From Spartobacteria bacterium LR76 (GTDB taxonomy: Bacteria > Verrucomicrobiota > Verrucomicrobiia > Chthoniobacterales > Terrimicrobiaceae): a stretch of 64,000 bases of DNA. Location: NCBI GenBank assembly GCA_003054655.1, contig QAYZ01000013.1:124001-188000 (forward strand), given 5' to 3'. Under the pieces are notes generated by a model that saw nothing but the letters and a program-made list of their open reading frames with translations, had not been told where the DNA came from and did not search any database. Position 1 is the first letter of the stretch. Every line of letters starts with the position of its first letter. Both the position numbers and the translations under genes were made by a program. Shown here one piece after another: positions 26,994-36,248 of the stretch.

Positions 26994-27019
26994 GGATTTT
27001 ACCAAATGGTAGGAAATCC
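26994..27019. other. Nested palindrome upstream of the carboxypeptidase operon
   Basis: GGATTT (26994-26999) and AAATCC (27014-27019) enclose TACC/GGTA around AAAT. It sits 7 bp before the start of the FmdB-like gene (minus strand) and about 110 bp before the D,D-carboxypeptidase gene, so it could be an operator for either. Confidence 0.3.
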
Positions 27020-27128
27020 CGCGAGATTATCAACGGCGGATGGCTCGGAAGCTGCTTCCCGAGCGGTCCAAGGAGAAATGGCATTGAACTCTTGAGGTTG
27101 GACGATAGGCTGCACCGGATATTTGCTT

Positions 27129-28049
27129 ATGAAGATTTTGCGCCTCGCTCCGCTGTGCGCCCTGCTGCTTTCCGTCGGCTCTCTGTTCGCCGCTCAGAGC
27201 TATATCATCGTCGACAACCAGACAGGCCGCATCCTCGCCGGAGACAATCGTGACGAAAAACGCCAGGTCGCCAGCCTCACCAAGGTGGCGACAGGCATGG
27301 TCGTGCTCGATTGGGCCCAGTTGACCAAAGCCGACCTCACCCAGATGGCCACCGTCTCGGCCCGGGCGCTTTCCTCCGGCGGCATCAATCCCGTGGGCCT
27401 CCAGGAAGGCGACCAGCTCAGCCTGCGCGACCTCCTGTACTGTGCCCTCATGGCCTCCGACAACGTCGCCGCCACCGTGCTGGCCGAGCATGTCGGCTCC
27501 CGCCTCCCCAACACCCAGGGGCTGCCGCCGATCGACAACTTTGTCTCGCACATGAACGCCCTCGCCCGCACGCTGGGCATGAACCACACCCGCTTCCTCA
27601 ACCCCAGCGGGCTGGACAGCAACCCCGAGTCGCTCCCCTTCTCGACCGCCGCCGACATGGCCCGCCTCACCCGCTACGCCTACAGCGAAGCCGACTTCCC
27701 CTTCTTCGTCTCGCAGCAGAGCCGCGTCGTCCACGTCTTCCGCGCCGGCGTCGACAACCCCTTCGAACTCCGCAACACCAACGAGCTCCTCGGCCAGGAG
27801 AACATCGACGGTGTGAAAACCGGTCGCACCTCCAAGGCCGGGGAATGCCTCATCCTCTCCTCCGAACGCCGCCCCGAGGTGCAGCGCGAAGGAAACACCG
27901 TTCAAGTCACCCCCCGCCGAATCATCGTCGTGCTTCTGGGCTCCACCAATCGCTTCGGAGAAGGATTGGCCCTGATCAAGCAAGGCTGGGCCGCCTACGA
28001 CCAGTGGGCCGCGCAAGGCCGCAAGATCAAAAGCTCCCAGACACTTTAG
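27129..28049 (+). CDS. D-alanyl-D-alanine carboxypeptidase (peptidase S11, DacA-like)
   Basis: 306 aa from the ATG at 27129 with a signal peptide (MKILRLAPLCALLLSVGSLF, then AAQSYIIVDN). Trims the terminal D-Ala from peptidoglycan pentapeptides in the periplasm. All three penicillin-binding motifs are present: SxxK as SLTK (Ser49-Lys52), SDN (110-112) and KTG (230-232). It is shorter than E. coli DacA and lacks the C-terminal beta domain and amphipathic anchor. Five bp before pfk, so co-transcribed. Confidence 0.93.
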   Translation: MKILRLAPLCALLLSVGSLFAAQSYIIVDNQTGRILAGDNRDEKRQVASLTKVATGMVVLDWAQLTKADLTQMATVSARALSSGGINPVGLQEGDQLSLRDLLYCALMASDNVAATVLAEHVGSRLPNTQGLPPIDNFVSHMNALARTLGMNHTRFLNPSGLDSNPESLPFSTAADMARLTRYAYSEADFPFFVSQQSRVVHVFRAGVDNPFELRNTNELLGQENIDGVKTGRTSKAGECLILSSERRPEVQREGNTVQVTPRRIIVVLLGSTNRFGEGLALIKQGWAAYDQWAAQGRKIKSSQTL

Positions 28050-28054
28050 ACAAT

Positions 28055-29131
28055 ATGCCGAAAACAAGAATAGGTGTTCTGACCAGTGGCGGGGATTGCC
28101 CCGGTCTTAATGCAGTAATCCGGGGCGTCTGCAGGGCAGCGGACAAGCTGGATTGGGAAGTAATTGGATTCCGCGACGGATACGAGGGGCTCCTCCCTCC
28201 CGGCGACTATTTCACGCTGGACCGTCGCAATACCTCGGGAATCATGCACCTCGGTGGCACGATCCTCGGAACGACCAACCGCGGCCATTTCGTCGCCAAG
28301 GTCGGAGCCGGTGACAAGGCCGCCATCCCGCAGGAAATCATCGACCAGGCCAAGCAGACCTTTCACAACCTCGGCCTCACCGCCCTCGTCTGCATCGGCG
28401 GCGACGGCTCGCTCTCGACTGCGCTCCAGCTTTTCGAGAACGACATCCCGGTCATCGGCGTCCCCAAGACGATCGACAACGACCTGGAGGCCACGGCGAT
28501 GACCTTTGGCTTCGACTCCGCGGTGGCCTGCGTGGCCGACGCGCTCGACCGCCTGCACACCACGGCCACCAGCCACAAGCGCGTCATGGTCCTGGAAGTC
28601 ATGGGCCGCAACGCGGGCTGGATCGCCCTCCACGGCGGCCTCGCCGGTGGTGCCGATGTCATCCTCATTCCCGAGATTCCCTTCTCCGTTGAGAAAGTGG
28701 CGGAGGAAGTCCTGCGCCGCGAAAAGGAAGGTGCCAAGAGCACGATGATCGTCGTGGCCGAAGGCGCGGCTCCGGATGGCAAGCCCCTCCGTCATGCCGT
28801 GGCCAGCGGGGAACACCGCCTCGGCGGCGTCGGCGACATCGTCGGCAAGGAAATCGCAGACCGCACCGACAAGGAAGTGCGCACCTGCATCCTGGGCCAC
28901 CTCCAGCGCGGCGGCGCTCCCACCACCCTCGACCGCATCCTCGGCACCCGCTTCGGCGTGAAGGCCGTGCAGCTCATCGAGGAGAAGAAGTTTGGCACCA
29001 TGGTGAGCTACCAGAATTACCTCACCCTCGACGTGCCGATCTCGCATGCCGTGCACAAGCTGCGCCGCGTGACCGAAGACAGCCAGCTCGTCTCGGCCGC
29101 TCGCGCCGTGGGCATTTCCTTCGGTGACTAG
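28055..29131 (+). CDS. pfkA: 6-phosphofructokinase (group III)
   Basis: 358 aa. Phosphorylates fructose-6-phosphate in glycolysis. SGGDCPGLNAVIRG at the N-terminus, nucleotide motif IGGDGS (Gly118, the position that is Gly in ATP-dependent and Asp in pyrophosphate-dependent enzymes), active-site PKTIDND (137-143, catalytic Asp141) and MGRNAGWIA. Lys138 replaces the Gly of E. coli PfkA, a combination (Gly + Lys) known from actinobacterial ATP-PFKs, so ATP use is likely but pyrophosphate is not excluded. Between dacA-like and apt genes with 5-bp and 4-bp gaps. Confidence 0.92.
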   Translation: MPKTRIGVLTSGGDCPGLNAVIRGVCRAADKLDWEVIGFRDGYEGLLPPGDYFTLDRRNTSGIMHLGGTILGTTNRGHFVAKVGAGDKAAIPQEIIDQAKQTFHNLGLTALVCIGGDGSLSTALQLFENDIPVIGVPKTIDNDLEATAMTFGFDSAVACVADALDRLHTTATSHKRVMVLEVMGRNAGWIALHGGLAGGADVILIPEIPFSVEKVAEEVLRREKEGAKSTMIVVAEGAAPDGKPLRHAVASGEHRLGGVGDIVGKEIADRTDKEVRTCILGHLQRGGAPTTLDRILGTRFGVKAVQLIEEKKFGTMVSYQNYLTLDVPISHAVHKLRRVTEDSQLVSAARAVGISFGD

Positions 29132-29135
29132 CACC

Positions 29136-29657
29136 ATGGCTGTTGACGAACTTCGCGCGGCCATCCGCGACATTCAGGATTTCCCGCAACCGGGCATCGT
29201 CTTCAAGGACATCACTCCGATCCTTGCCGACGGCCGCCTCCTGCGCCTTGCCATCGACCGCTTCGTGGCCGACTGCGAGGGACAGGGAATCGAGAAGATC
29301 GCCGGCATCGACGCACGCGGATTCCTCTTCGGTGCCACCGTCGCAGACCGGCTCGGCCTCGGCTTCGTCCCCATTCGCAAGAAGGGAAAGCTGCCCTGGA
29401 AGACCGCCAGTCTGTCCTATAAACTCGAGTACGCGGAAGCCGCCATCGAAGTTCATCTCGATGCCTTTCGCCCGGGCGAACGTGTCGCCCTCATCGACGA
29501 TCTCCTGGCCACAGGAGGCACCGCCGCAGCCGCGGCGAAGCTCGTCGAGCAGGCCGGCGGCAACGTCGTCCAAGCCCAGTTCCTCATCGAGCTGGGATTC
29601 CTGAAAGGCCGCGAAGTCCTTGCCCCTCACACGGTCAAGTCCCTCGTGGTTTTCTAA
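29136..29657 (+). CDS. apt: Adenine phosphoribosyltransferase
   Basis: 173 aa from the ATG at 29136, 4 bp after the pfk stop (an upstream GTG at 29124 inside pfk is less likely). Salvages adenine to AMP using PRPP. Pattern: IRDIQDFPQPGIVFKDITPI, ARGFLFGATVADRLG, IRKKGKLPW, and the PRPP loop VALIDDLLATGGTAAAA. Length is typical. Third and last gene of the operon; a terminator follows. Confidence 0.95.
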   Translation: MAVDELRAAIRDIQDFPQPGIVFKDITPILADGRLLRLAIDRFVADCEGQGIEKIAGIDARGFLFGATVADRLGLGFVPIRKKGKLPWKTASLSYKLEYAEAAIEVHLDAFRPGERVALIDDLLATGGTAAAAAKLVEQAGGNVVQAQFLIELGFLKGREVLAPHTVKSLVVF

Positions 29658-29690
29658 AACACACACTCCCGCACAATCACACAAAGCAGG

Positions 29691-29720
29691 AAGGCATCCA
29701 CTCCGGTGGATGCCTTTTCT
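29691..29720 (+). terminator. Rho-independent terminator after apt
   Basis: AAGGCATCCA (29691-29700), 6-nt loop, TGGATGCCTT (29707-29716), then TTCT. A 10-bp stem with T-run 34 bp after the stop; marks the end of the dacA-pfk-apt operon. Confidence 0.8.
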
Positions 29721-29738
29721 GTTTATCGGAGCATTCGC

Positions 29739-31277
29739 CTAGCCGCCATTCGCATCGAGGCGGGTGATGAGCTTTGAGAGCCGGTGGAGCGTCCATACCG
29801 CGATCCGGAAATCCTCATGGGCCGCTGTCGCATCGAGCGTCTCCAGAGCCTCGGTATGTCCATTGGAGACCTGATTAAGGAACTCTCCCTTCCACTTCGA
29901 CCGCTCCTCCACTTGCGCGAGCTTCGCCGCGTCCCGCGATGAGGCGGCATCGACCACGTCCTTCAGCAACTCGGCCAGCGTCTCGTCGAGCTTTCCCGCC
30001 GCGTCGGGTTTCAACCCCCGGCAAAAATGACGCACCGCCTCCTCCGTGTGACGGATCAGGCTCAGCTCAGCCCGCAGTCCGTGCAGCAATGCTGCCTGCT
30101 TTTCATTCAACACCGAGCGGGCGCTCAACTGAACGGCGAAAGTTTCAATCGCCAGCGAAAGGGTCTGAAACGCCGGGTCCGGATTCTCCCCATCACTCTC
30201 CTCGATCGGCTTCACCGGGATGTGGCTGAGCAGCCGGATCAACTCCTTGCTCATGAGGTCGAGCGCCGTCGATGGATCGTTCAGCGCCTGGGGCAGGATG
30301 TACATCGGTCGCGACGGATCGTCTGCCGCAGATTTATCCGGCCAGATTTTTTCCAATAGCCCGCGCCAGACGCCCATGAATGGGGTCATCACCGCGGCAG
30401 GCACCAGGTTGGAGAGCAGGAACACCACCGCCAGTTGCACGTCGATCGACCGATGGAGCGACCGCACCAGCGCCCCCACCAGAGGCACTCCGCACTGCTC
30501 GATCAGGAAGAGTCCAAACATCAGCACGCCGCTGACCACGCAGAATAGATCCTCCAACCGTACGAGGCGGAGCAAGGGGCGGTTCAAGCCAGCCGCCAGA
30601 AAAAGTCTCAGCCCGATGGCTCCGAGATTCGTGCCAAAAATAAGCAGCATGGCCGGCTCCAGGTCGATCAACCCACTGGCCGCAAAGGTGATGACCAGCA
30701 TCACCGCGCCGCTGTTCGACTGCAGGACGGCGGCGGCGACAATACCCGCCAAAAAGGCCATGACGGGATTGGACACCGCGTGCTCCAGGGCGCCGCGAAA
30801 GACATCCGCCTCCTTCAGCGGAGCCGCGCCCGCGCTCATCTGCTCCAACCCGTACAGGATGAGTCCCAGCCCGAGCAGCGCCCCCGCCACTGTCTGCGGC
30901 AGCCTCTTCCGCAGCATGCCCATCGCGATGCCGGCCGCTCCGACCACCAGGCCGACGATGGCGCTGATATTCAGCGTCGCGACAAAGGCCAGCGCCGTCA
31001 GCCCGACATTGCACCAGATGATGATCAACCCCGCGGCGACTGACGAGATCAGCCCGCTGCCGACCATGCTCACCAGGATGAACGTCACCGCCGTGGCGCT
31101 CTGCATGAGCGCTCCCGCCGCGAGGCCCACCCCCACCCGCGCCAGGGGCGAGTGGATGGACGACCTCATGACGTCCCGGAAGCTGGAGCTGCACAGCAGC
31201 CGCAGATTGTCCCCCACCAGCCGCAGGCCGAGGAAAAACAACCCCAGGCCCAGAATCAGCGAAGTGACGGGGGACAT
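29739..31277 (-). CDS. Na+/phosphate symporter family protein with PhoU-like domain
   Basis: 512 aa. Eight to nine transmembrane helices in the first 330 residues, including the two inverted-repeat motifs of NptA/SLC34-type transporters: MQSATAVTFILVSMVGSG and LQSNSGAVMLVITFAASG (the QSxS loops that form the phosphate path). From about 340 a cytoplasmic PhoU-like helical domain (LNDPSTALDLMSKELIRLL, LLKDVVDAASSRDAAKL). Likely low-affinity phosphate uptake or export across the inner membrane. Convergent with apt. Confidence 0.85.
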   Translation of the reverse strand: MSPVTSLILGLGLFFLGLRLVGDNLRLLCSSSFRDVMRSSIHSPLARVGVGLAAGALMQSATAVTFILVSMVGSGLISSVAAGLIIIWCNVGLTALAFVATLNISAIVGLVVGAAGIAMGMLRKRLPQTVAGALLGLGLILYGLEQMSAGAAPLKEADVFRGALEHAVSNPVMAFLAGIVAAAVLQSNSGAVMLVITFAASGLIDLEPAMLLIFGTNLGAIGLRLFLAAGLNRPLLRLVRLEDLFCVVSGVLMFGLFLIEQCGVPLVGALVRSLHRSIDVQLAVVFLLSNLVPAAVMTPFMGVWRGLLEKIWPDKSAADDPSRPMYILPQALNDPSTALDLMSKELIRLLSHIPVKPIEESDGENPDPAFQTLSLAIETFAVQLSARSVLNEKQAALLHGLRAELSLIRHTEEAVRHFCRGLKPDAAGKLDETLAELLKDVVDAASSRDAAKLAQVEERSKWKGEFLNQVSNGHTEALETLDATAAHEDFRIAVWTLHRLSKLITRLDANGG

Positions 31278-31339
31278 GCTTCCCTCCTACCGTCGTTTCG
31301 CTGGGTGCCGGGCCGTCATGATCATGCGAATGCCCCTGC

Positions 31340-32395
31340 TCAGCCCGCCGCCTCGTCACCGAGACGTTTGCCGGGTTGCAGGTAATTCACCGCGTAATCC
31401 CGCACCGCATCCTCCAGCGTGGTCGTCGGCGCGGAGAACCCCGCCTCGCGCACCTTCGAGATGTCGGCGCAGGTGTAGTATTGATACTGGTGCCGGATGC
31501 TCTCGGGCATCTCGATGAACTCGATCTGCGGCGGGAGGCCGAGGGCGGCAAAGAGCGAGCTGGCGAGGTCCACCCAGGTGCGGGCGACACCCGCTCCCAC
31601 GTTGAACAACCCTCCGGCATCCTCGTTTTCCGCGAGGTGCAGGGTCATGGCCACGGCATCCTTCACGTAGACGAAATCGCGCATCTGGCAGCCGTCTGCG
31701 TACTCCGGCTTGTAGCTCTTGAAGAGGCGGATCTTGCCGGTTGAGACGATCTGCTCGTAGGCCTTGCACACGAGGCTGCGCATGTCGCCCTTGTGGTACT
31801 CATTCGGGCCAAAGACGTTGAAGTACTTGATGCCGACGATCTCGGAGAGGATCTCCTCGCGCTGCGCCCAGAGGTCAAAGAGATGCTTCGAGTACCCGTA
31901 GAGATTGAGCGGGCGGAAGGGCCGCAGGTTCTCCGTGCGATCATCCATCCCGGCCGATCCATCACCATACGTCGCGGCGGACGAGGCGTAGACAAACCTC
32001 GTGCCCGAGGCCAGCGCCCAACGGCACAGCGCCTTGGTGTAGCCAAAGTTGTTGTCCATCACGTAGGCGGAGTCGGTCACCGTCGTCGACGAGCACGCGC
32101 CCAGGTGGAAGCAGGCGGAGAATTTGCCAAAGGAGTCCGGATCTTTCGTGATGCCGTCGAGGAAGCGATCCGCCGGGACATAATCCTCAAAGGCGAGCGG
32201 CGCGAGGTTGCGCCATTTCTCATCCTCGCCGAGGAAATCCGTCACGACGATCTGCTCGATGCCGCGTTGATTGAGCGCATGGACAATCGCGCTGCCGATG
32301 AATCCCCCGGCGCCGGTTACGAGCACGCGCGCCTTGGGATGCAGGAGAGAAAGCTCCTTCTTCTTTTGTTTCTGAGACTTCAGGGTCGAGGTCAT
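31340..32395 (-). CDS. hldD: ADP-L-glycero-D-manno-heptose 6-epimerase
   Basis: 351 aa from the ATG at 32395, which overlaps the stop of the TPR gene by 4 bp. Converts ADP-D,D-heptose to ADP-L,D-heptose for the LPS inner core. Extended SDR fold: VTGAGGFIGSAIVHALN (NADP-binding, about 23-39), catalytic YGYSKHLFDLW, HLGACSSTTVTD, NVFGPNEYHKG and CQMRDFVYVKDAV. Full length. It implies a heptose-containing LPS and therefore a Gram-negative envelope. Confidence 0.94.
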   Translation of the reverse strand: MTSTLKSQKQKKKELSLLHPKARVLVTGAGGFIGSAIVHALNQRGIEQIVVTDFLGEDEKWRNLAPLAFEDYVPADRFLDGITKDPDSFGKFSACFHLGACSSTTVTDSAYVMDNNFGYTKALCRWALASGTRFVYASSAATYGDGSAGMDDRTENLRPFRPLNLYGYSKHLFDLWAQREEILSEIVGIKYFNVFGPNEYHKGDMRSLVCKAYEQIVSTGKIRLFKSYKPEYADGCQMRDFVYVKDAVAMTLHLAENEDAGGLFNVGAGVARTWVDLASSLFAALGLPPQIEFIEMPESIRHQYQYYTCADISKVREAGFSAPTTTLEDAVRDYAVNYLQPGKRLGDEAAG

Positions 32396-33033
32396 TTGGT
32401 CTGCCACCCGAGATCCTGGAAGGTCTCGGTGTAAATACTGGTCTTTTCGGGGAAGAGTTCCTTCGCCGCCGCGAGGTTCTCCGAAGCCTTGCGGGAATCC
32501 TTGCTGGTGATGGCGAGCGCGGCCTGGGTGAAGTACCACGCCGGCTCCTGGCCGGGGTATTTCATGCGGGAGGCCAGCTTTTCCGCCTCGGCCTTCTGGC
32601 CGGTCTGCAACAGGCAGAGCGCCACCTTGAACTGGAGCAGTTCGTTGTCCGGAGCGCCGCGCAGCATGCGTTCAAAGTGATCGAGCGCCTGCGGGTACTG
32701 CTTTTGCAGGAAAAGCACCTCGCCCACGTTGAACTGCGCGGGGAAGAACGTGTAGTCGATGTCCAGCGCCTTGTCGAAGGCCGCCTTCGCATTCGCGTAC
32801 TCCTTCTTCTTGGTATAGACCGCTCCGAGCAGATTTTGCAGGAAGGCCGAGTCGGGCTGGGTCTTCTCGACCTGCTTGAGCTTTTCGAGCGCCTGGTCGT
32901 ATTTGCCCGCCTGAAACTCGGAGATGGCGGTATCGACAAGCTGCTGGGGGGAGGGATCTTCGGCAATCGCAGAGCCAAGGGACAACACGCAGGCCAGCGT
33001 CGCGATGCATGCGATGGGTGGGAGATTTTTCAA
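32392..33033 (-). CDS. Secreted TPR protein
   Basis: 213 aa assuming a TTG start at 33033, which puts a signal peptide at the N-terminus (KNLPPIACIATLACVLSLG, then SAIAEDPS); no ATG fits and no strong Shine-Dalgarno is seen. The mature protein is a chain of TPR units: FQAGKYDQALEKLKQVEKTQ, LLGAVYTKKKEYANAKAAFD, LFLQKQYPQALDHFERMLRG and LCLLQTGQKAEAEKLAS. Likely a periplasmic or outer-membrane scaffold. Translationally coupled to hldD by an ATGA overlap, suggesting a link to LPS or envelope assembly. Confidence 0.7.
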   Translation of the reverse strand: MKNLPPIACIATLACVLSLGSAIAEDPSPQQLVDTAISEFQAGKYDQALEKLKQVEKTQPDSAFLQNLLGAVYTKKKEYANAKAAFDKALDIDYTFFPAQFNVGEVLFLQKQYPQALDHFERMLRGAPDNELLQFKVALCLLQTGQKAEAEKLASRMKYPGQEPAWYFTQAALAITSKDSRKASENLAAAKELFPEKTSIYTETFQDLGWQTK

Positions 33034-33125
33034 GACAGCGCAAAGTTGAACCCATCGCAGCCCGCCCGGCAACAGCAAATCACTCTTGTCCCCGGCTTCT
33101 CGCACAGATAGCTTCCCGCGCTGGA

Positions 33126-34706
33126 ATGCATCCGGGATCACTCGCGCTTCTCCTACATGCGCACCTGCCGTTTGTGAGACATCCCGAACACGAGGAGTTT
33201 CACGAAGAGGACTGGCTCTTTGAGGCCGTCGTCGAGACCTATGTCCCTCTCCTGAAGGTTTTTAGGAAACTCGTGGCCGACAAGATCCCCTTCCGGCTCA
33301 CGCTGACCATGACGCCGACCGTGTGCGCAATGTTGCGAGACCCGCTGCTCCAGGACCGGACGGAACGCTACATCGCCCGGGGCGTGGAGCTGTCGCGCCT
33401 GGAGATCGAGCGCACCGCCGCCGAGGGTCAGCTCAATGAACTGGCGAGGTTTTACCATGCGCGTTTCCTCGAGGTGCAGAGCTTTTACCTGCGCGACATC
33501 GGGCGCGATATCGTGGCCGCCTTTGCGGAATTGCAGCGCGACGGCGTGATCGAGATCATCACCTGCGCCGCCACCCATGGGTTCCTCCCTCTCATGGAGA
33601 GCTACCCGGAGGCCATGAGGGCGCAGATTTTCATCGGGCGCGATTACCACCGGGAGTGCTTCGGCGTCGATCCCGTGGGCATCTGGCTGCCCGAGTGCGG
33701 CTACATCCCGGGCATCGATCAGGTCCTCAAGGAGGCCAACATCCGCTGGTTCGTCGTCGATGCCCACGGCCTCATGTACGGCGAACCCCGCCCGCGCTTT
33801 GCCATTTTCTCGCCCTACTACACGGTGGCGGGGCCGGCCGTGTTTGCCCGCGACCGGGAATCCAGCCGCCAGGTCTGGAGCTCACGCGAGGGCTACCCCG
33901 GCGACCCGGCCTACCGGGATTTTTACCGCGACATCGGCAAGGATCTCCCCGAGGAGTACCTGCACCGCGTCTACCCGGAGGTGGGCCACCGGCGCTTCAC
34001 CGGCATCAAGTACCACCGCATCACCGGCAGCGAGCACAAGGACCTCTACCGGCGCGACTGGGCCATGGGCGCGGCGGATTCCCACGCCGGGCACTTCGTC
34101 CAGAGCCGGGTCGACCAGATGAATCACCTCCGGTCCATCCTCCCGGTCGATCCCATCATCCTGAGCCCCTTCGATGCCGAGCTCTTCGGCCATTGGTGGT
34201 ATGAGGGGCCGGAGTTCCTCGATCTCGTCCTGCGCAAGGCCGTCTACGACCAGCAGGCCTTCACCCTCGCCACCCCGAGCCAGTATCTGGCCGATCATCC
34301 CACGCTCCAGATCGTCGCCCCCTCGCCTTCAAGCTGGGGCAACAAGGGGTACTGGGAGGTCTGGCTCGACCAGGTGAACTCCTGGATCTACCCGCACCTC
34401 CACGCCGCCGCCCGCCGCATGACGGAGAGCGCCCGCAAGTACGCCCGGACGAAATCCAAGGTCCGCGAGCGCATCCTCGCCCAGATGGCCCGGGAGCTCC
34501 TCCTCGCGCAATCCAGCGATTGGGCGTTCCTGATGAAAACCGGAACCGCCCGCGAGTACGCCGAGAAACGAACCAAGGATCACATCCTGCGATTCACCCG
34601 GCTCTACGAGACCCTCGGCGAAAAAGCTCCCGATCAATCCCTGCTGGCGGCCTGCGAATCCCGGGATAATATTTTCCCCAATATCAACTGGCGCTACTAC
34701 GCTTGA
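33126..34706 (+). CDS. Glycoside hydrolase family 57, 1,4-alpha-glucan branching enzyme type
   Basis: 526 aa from the ATG at 33126. The GH57 (beta/alpha)7 barrel begins LALLLHAHLPFVRHPEHEE. The nucleophile Glu190 lies in GIWLPECGY and the acid/base Asp350 in LSPFDAELFGHWWYEGP, the same motifs as in Thermus and Thermococcus branching enzymes. The C-terminal DUF1957-type helical part (SSWGNKGYWEVWLDQVNSWI, RMTESARKYAR) supports branching over amylase activity. Cytoplasmic (no signal peptide). Probably introduces alpha-1,6 branches into glycogen made through GlgC. The next gene starts inside its stop codon. Confidence 0.88.
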   Translation: MHPGSLALLLHAHLPFVRHPEHEEFHEEDWLFEAVVETYVPLLKVFRKLVADKIPFRLTLTMTPTVCAMLRDPLLQDRTERYIARGVELSRLEIERTAAEGQLNELARFYHARFLEVQSFYLRDIGRDIVAAFAELQRDGVIEIITCAATHGFLPLMESYPEAMRAQIFIGRDYHRECFGVDPVGIWLPECGYIPGIDQVLKEANIRWFVVDAHGLMYGEPRPRFAIFSPYYTVAGPAVFARDRESSRQVWSSREGYPGDPAYRDFYRDIGKDLPEEYLHRVYPEVGHRRFTGIKYHRITGSEHKDLYRRDWAMGAADSHAGHFVQSRVDQMNHLRSILPVDPIILSPFDAELFGHWWYEGPEFLDLVLRKAVYDQQAFTLATPSQYLADHPTLQIVAPSPSSWGNKGYWEVWLDQVNSWIYPHLHAAARRMTESARKYARTKSKVRERILAQMARELLLAQSSDWAFLMKTGTAREYAEKRTKDHILRFTRLYETLGEKAPDQSLLAACESRDNIFPNINWRYYA

Positions 34707-36217
34707 AGCATCTCCTTCTCCCGGCCCTCGTCGCTCTCGGCCTCGCCGCCGCGCAGGCCGACGACCAAAAATTCACCTTCGCCCTGCCCGAGCATGAAGG
34801 GTTGATCAGCCTTGGCGTCTTTGATGCCAAGGGCAATCTCGTCCGCCAGCTCGCCTCCGAGGCCAGGGAGCAGGACTTCACCATCGGCCTCAACGGCCTC
34901 ATCGCCTCCTGGGATGGCAAGGACGACGCCGGAAACCCGCAGCCCGCCGGGAAGTACTTCATCCGGGGCTACGTCGTCACCGACAAGGTGAAATCGGAGG
35001 GCATCGCCTACCATTTCAACGACTGGGTGACAGACGACACCTCGCCGCGCATCGCCCGCATCAGCGACTTTGCCCAGACCCCGGACAGCTTCGCCCTCCT
35101 GGGAAATCTGGCCGATGAGCAGCCCTTTGCCGCCCGGTATGCCCGCGAGGGCGGCCTTCTCTGGCAGACTCTCCTCGACCCGCAGGCCGACGGACCGGAG
35201 AGCATTTTCCAGCCCGAGCGCATCCTGCGCCCTTCCGGGATCTTTGCCTCCTCCCGCATCGCTGCCACCGCCTCGACCGTCATCGTCGCCCGCGAGGGTG
35301 TCCTGAGTGCATTTCCGCTCCCGGGCGAATCCCGGACCATCTCCGCAGCGCCCGCCGCCCTCGCGATTGAGGACGACGCCCTCCTTTCCGCCGAGGGCAA
35401 ATCTCTCGTCCGCCGCTCCCTGCCCGCCCTCGAGTCCGTCGCCGCCAGCGAGGCTCCGGAGGAGTTTCAGTCCCTCGCCGTCAGCCCGAAGCACCAGCTC
35501 CTCGGCGGCACGTCGAAGCAGCTCGGCGTGTGGAAACTCGAGAACGAACGCTGGCAGAAACTCGACGTCCCCTTCCGCGTCACCAGCGTCTCCTTCGGCA
35601 AGGACAGCACCATCTGGCTGACCGGGCAGGAGATTGACTCGGGCCGGGAGGCCGTCGGCCAGTTCGCCCTGGACGGGACATTCCTGAGGAAATACTACGA
35701 TGGCTTCGCCGTGCGCCGCATCCAGGCCTCCGCCGACAGTGAGGAAATCGCCATCCTCGAGGCCGGCGACACAGGCGTCACCCGGTTCCGGGTTCTCCGG
35801 CAGGAGAAGAAGGCGGAAAACGGCGAGGTCGCGTGGAAGATCCTCCTCGAGAAATCCATCACGCCCTGCGCGGGATTTGGCATCGTCGATGGCCGACTCG
35901 TCGCCAACGCAGGCAGCACTCCGCAGCAGGATACCGTGGAAACGCGCGTCTCACCTGCCGGTCTTTCCCCCGTCGGTCGCCGGGTCAACGTCAAAGCCAT
36001 AAGCCACCACGGAGCCATCTGGCTTGAAATCAACAACCTGCGCACCCTCCGGGTGGGCGATTTCTCCGCCGCCGCCCCCCGCCTCGTCGCCCGCAAGGTC
36101 GCAGACTCCAGCCAGCTCCAGCTTTTCGCAGGCGATGGCTCCGTGGTTGCCGAGTTTCTCGTCAGCGGATTGGATCAAATTGAGCCTTTTGATGCCGGGG
36201 AAATTGATCTTCCCTGA
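34703..36217 (+). CDS. Secreted protein with FlgD-type Ig-like domain
   Basis: 504 aa. TTG start overlapping the branching enzyme stop (TTGA). Signal peptide KHLLLPALVALGLAAAQA, then DDQKFTF. Residues about 30-95 form a FlgD-like Ig fold (LGVFDAKGNLVRQLASEARE, WDGKDDAGNPQPAGKYFIRG). The remainder is beta-rich and propeller-like with repeated strands (LAVSPKHQLLGGTSKQLGVW, VTSVSFGKDSTIWLTG). Probably extracellular or periplasmic; no enzyme motif. Coupling to a glycogen enzyme is unexplained. Confidence 0.65.
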   Translation: MKHLLLPALVALGLAAAQADDQKFTFALPEHEGLISLGVFDAKGNLVRQLASEAREQDFTIGLNGLIASWDGKDDAGNPQPAGKYFIRGYVVTDKVKSEGIAYHFNDWVTDDTSPRIARISDFAQTPDSFALLGNLADEQPFAARYAREGGLLWQTLLDPQADGPESIFQPERILRPSGIFASSRIAATASTVIVAREGVLSAFPLPGESRTISAAPAALAIEDDALLSAEGKSLVRRSLPALESVAASEAPEEFQSLAVSPKHQLLGGTSKQLGVWKLENERWQKLDVPFRVTSVSFGKDSTIWLTGQEIDSGREAVGQFALDGTFLRKYYDGFAVRRIQASADSEEIAILEAGDTGVTRFRVLRQEKKAENGEVAWKILLEKSITPCAGFGIVDGRLVANAGSTPQQDTVETRVSPAGLSPVGRRVNVKAISHHGAIWLEINNLRTLRVGDFSAAAPRLVARKVADSSQLQLFAGDGSVVAEFLVSGLDQIEPFDAGEIDLP

Positions 36218-36248
36218 AAGAAGATGCAGATTTGCGCCGCTTAACACC

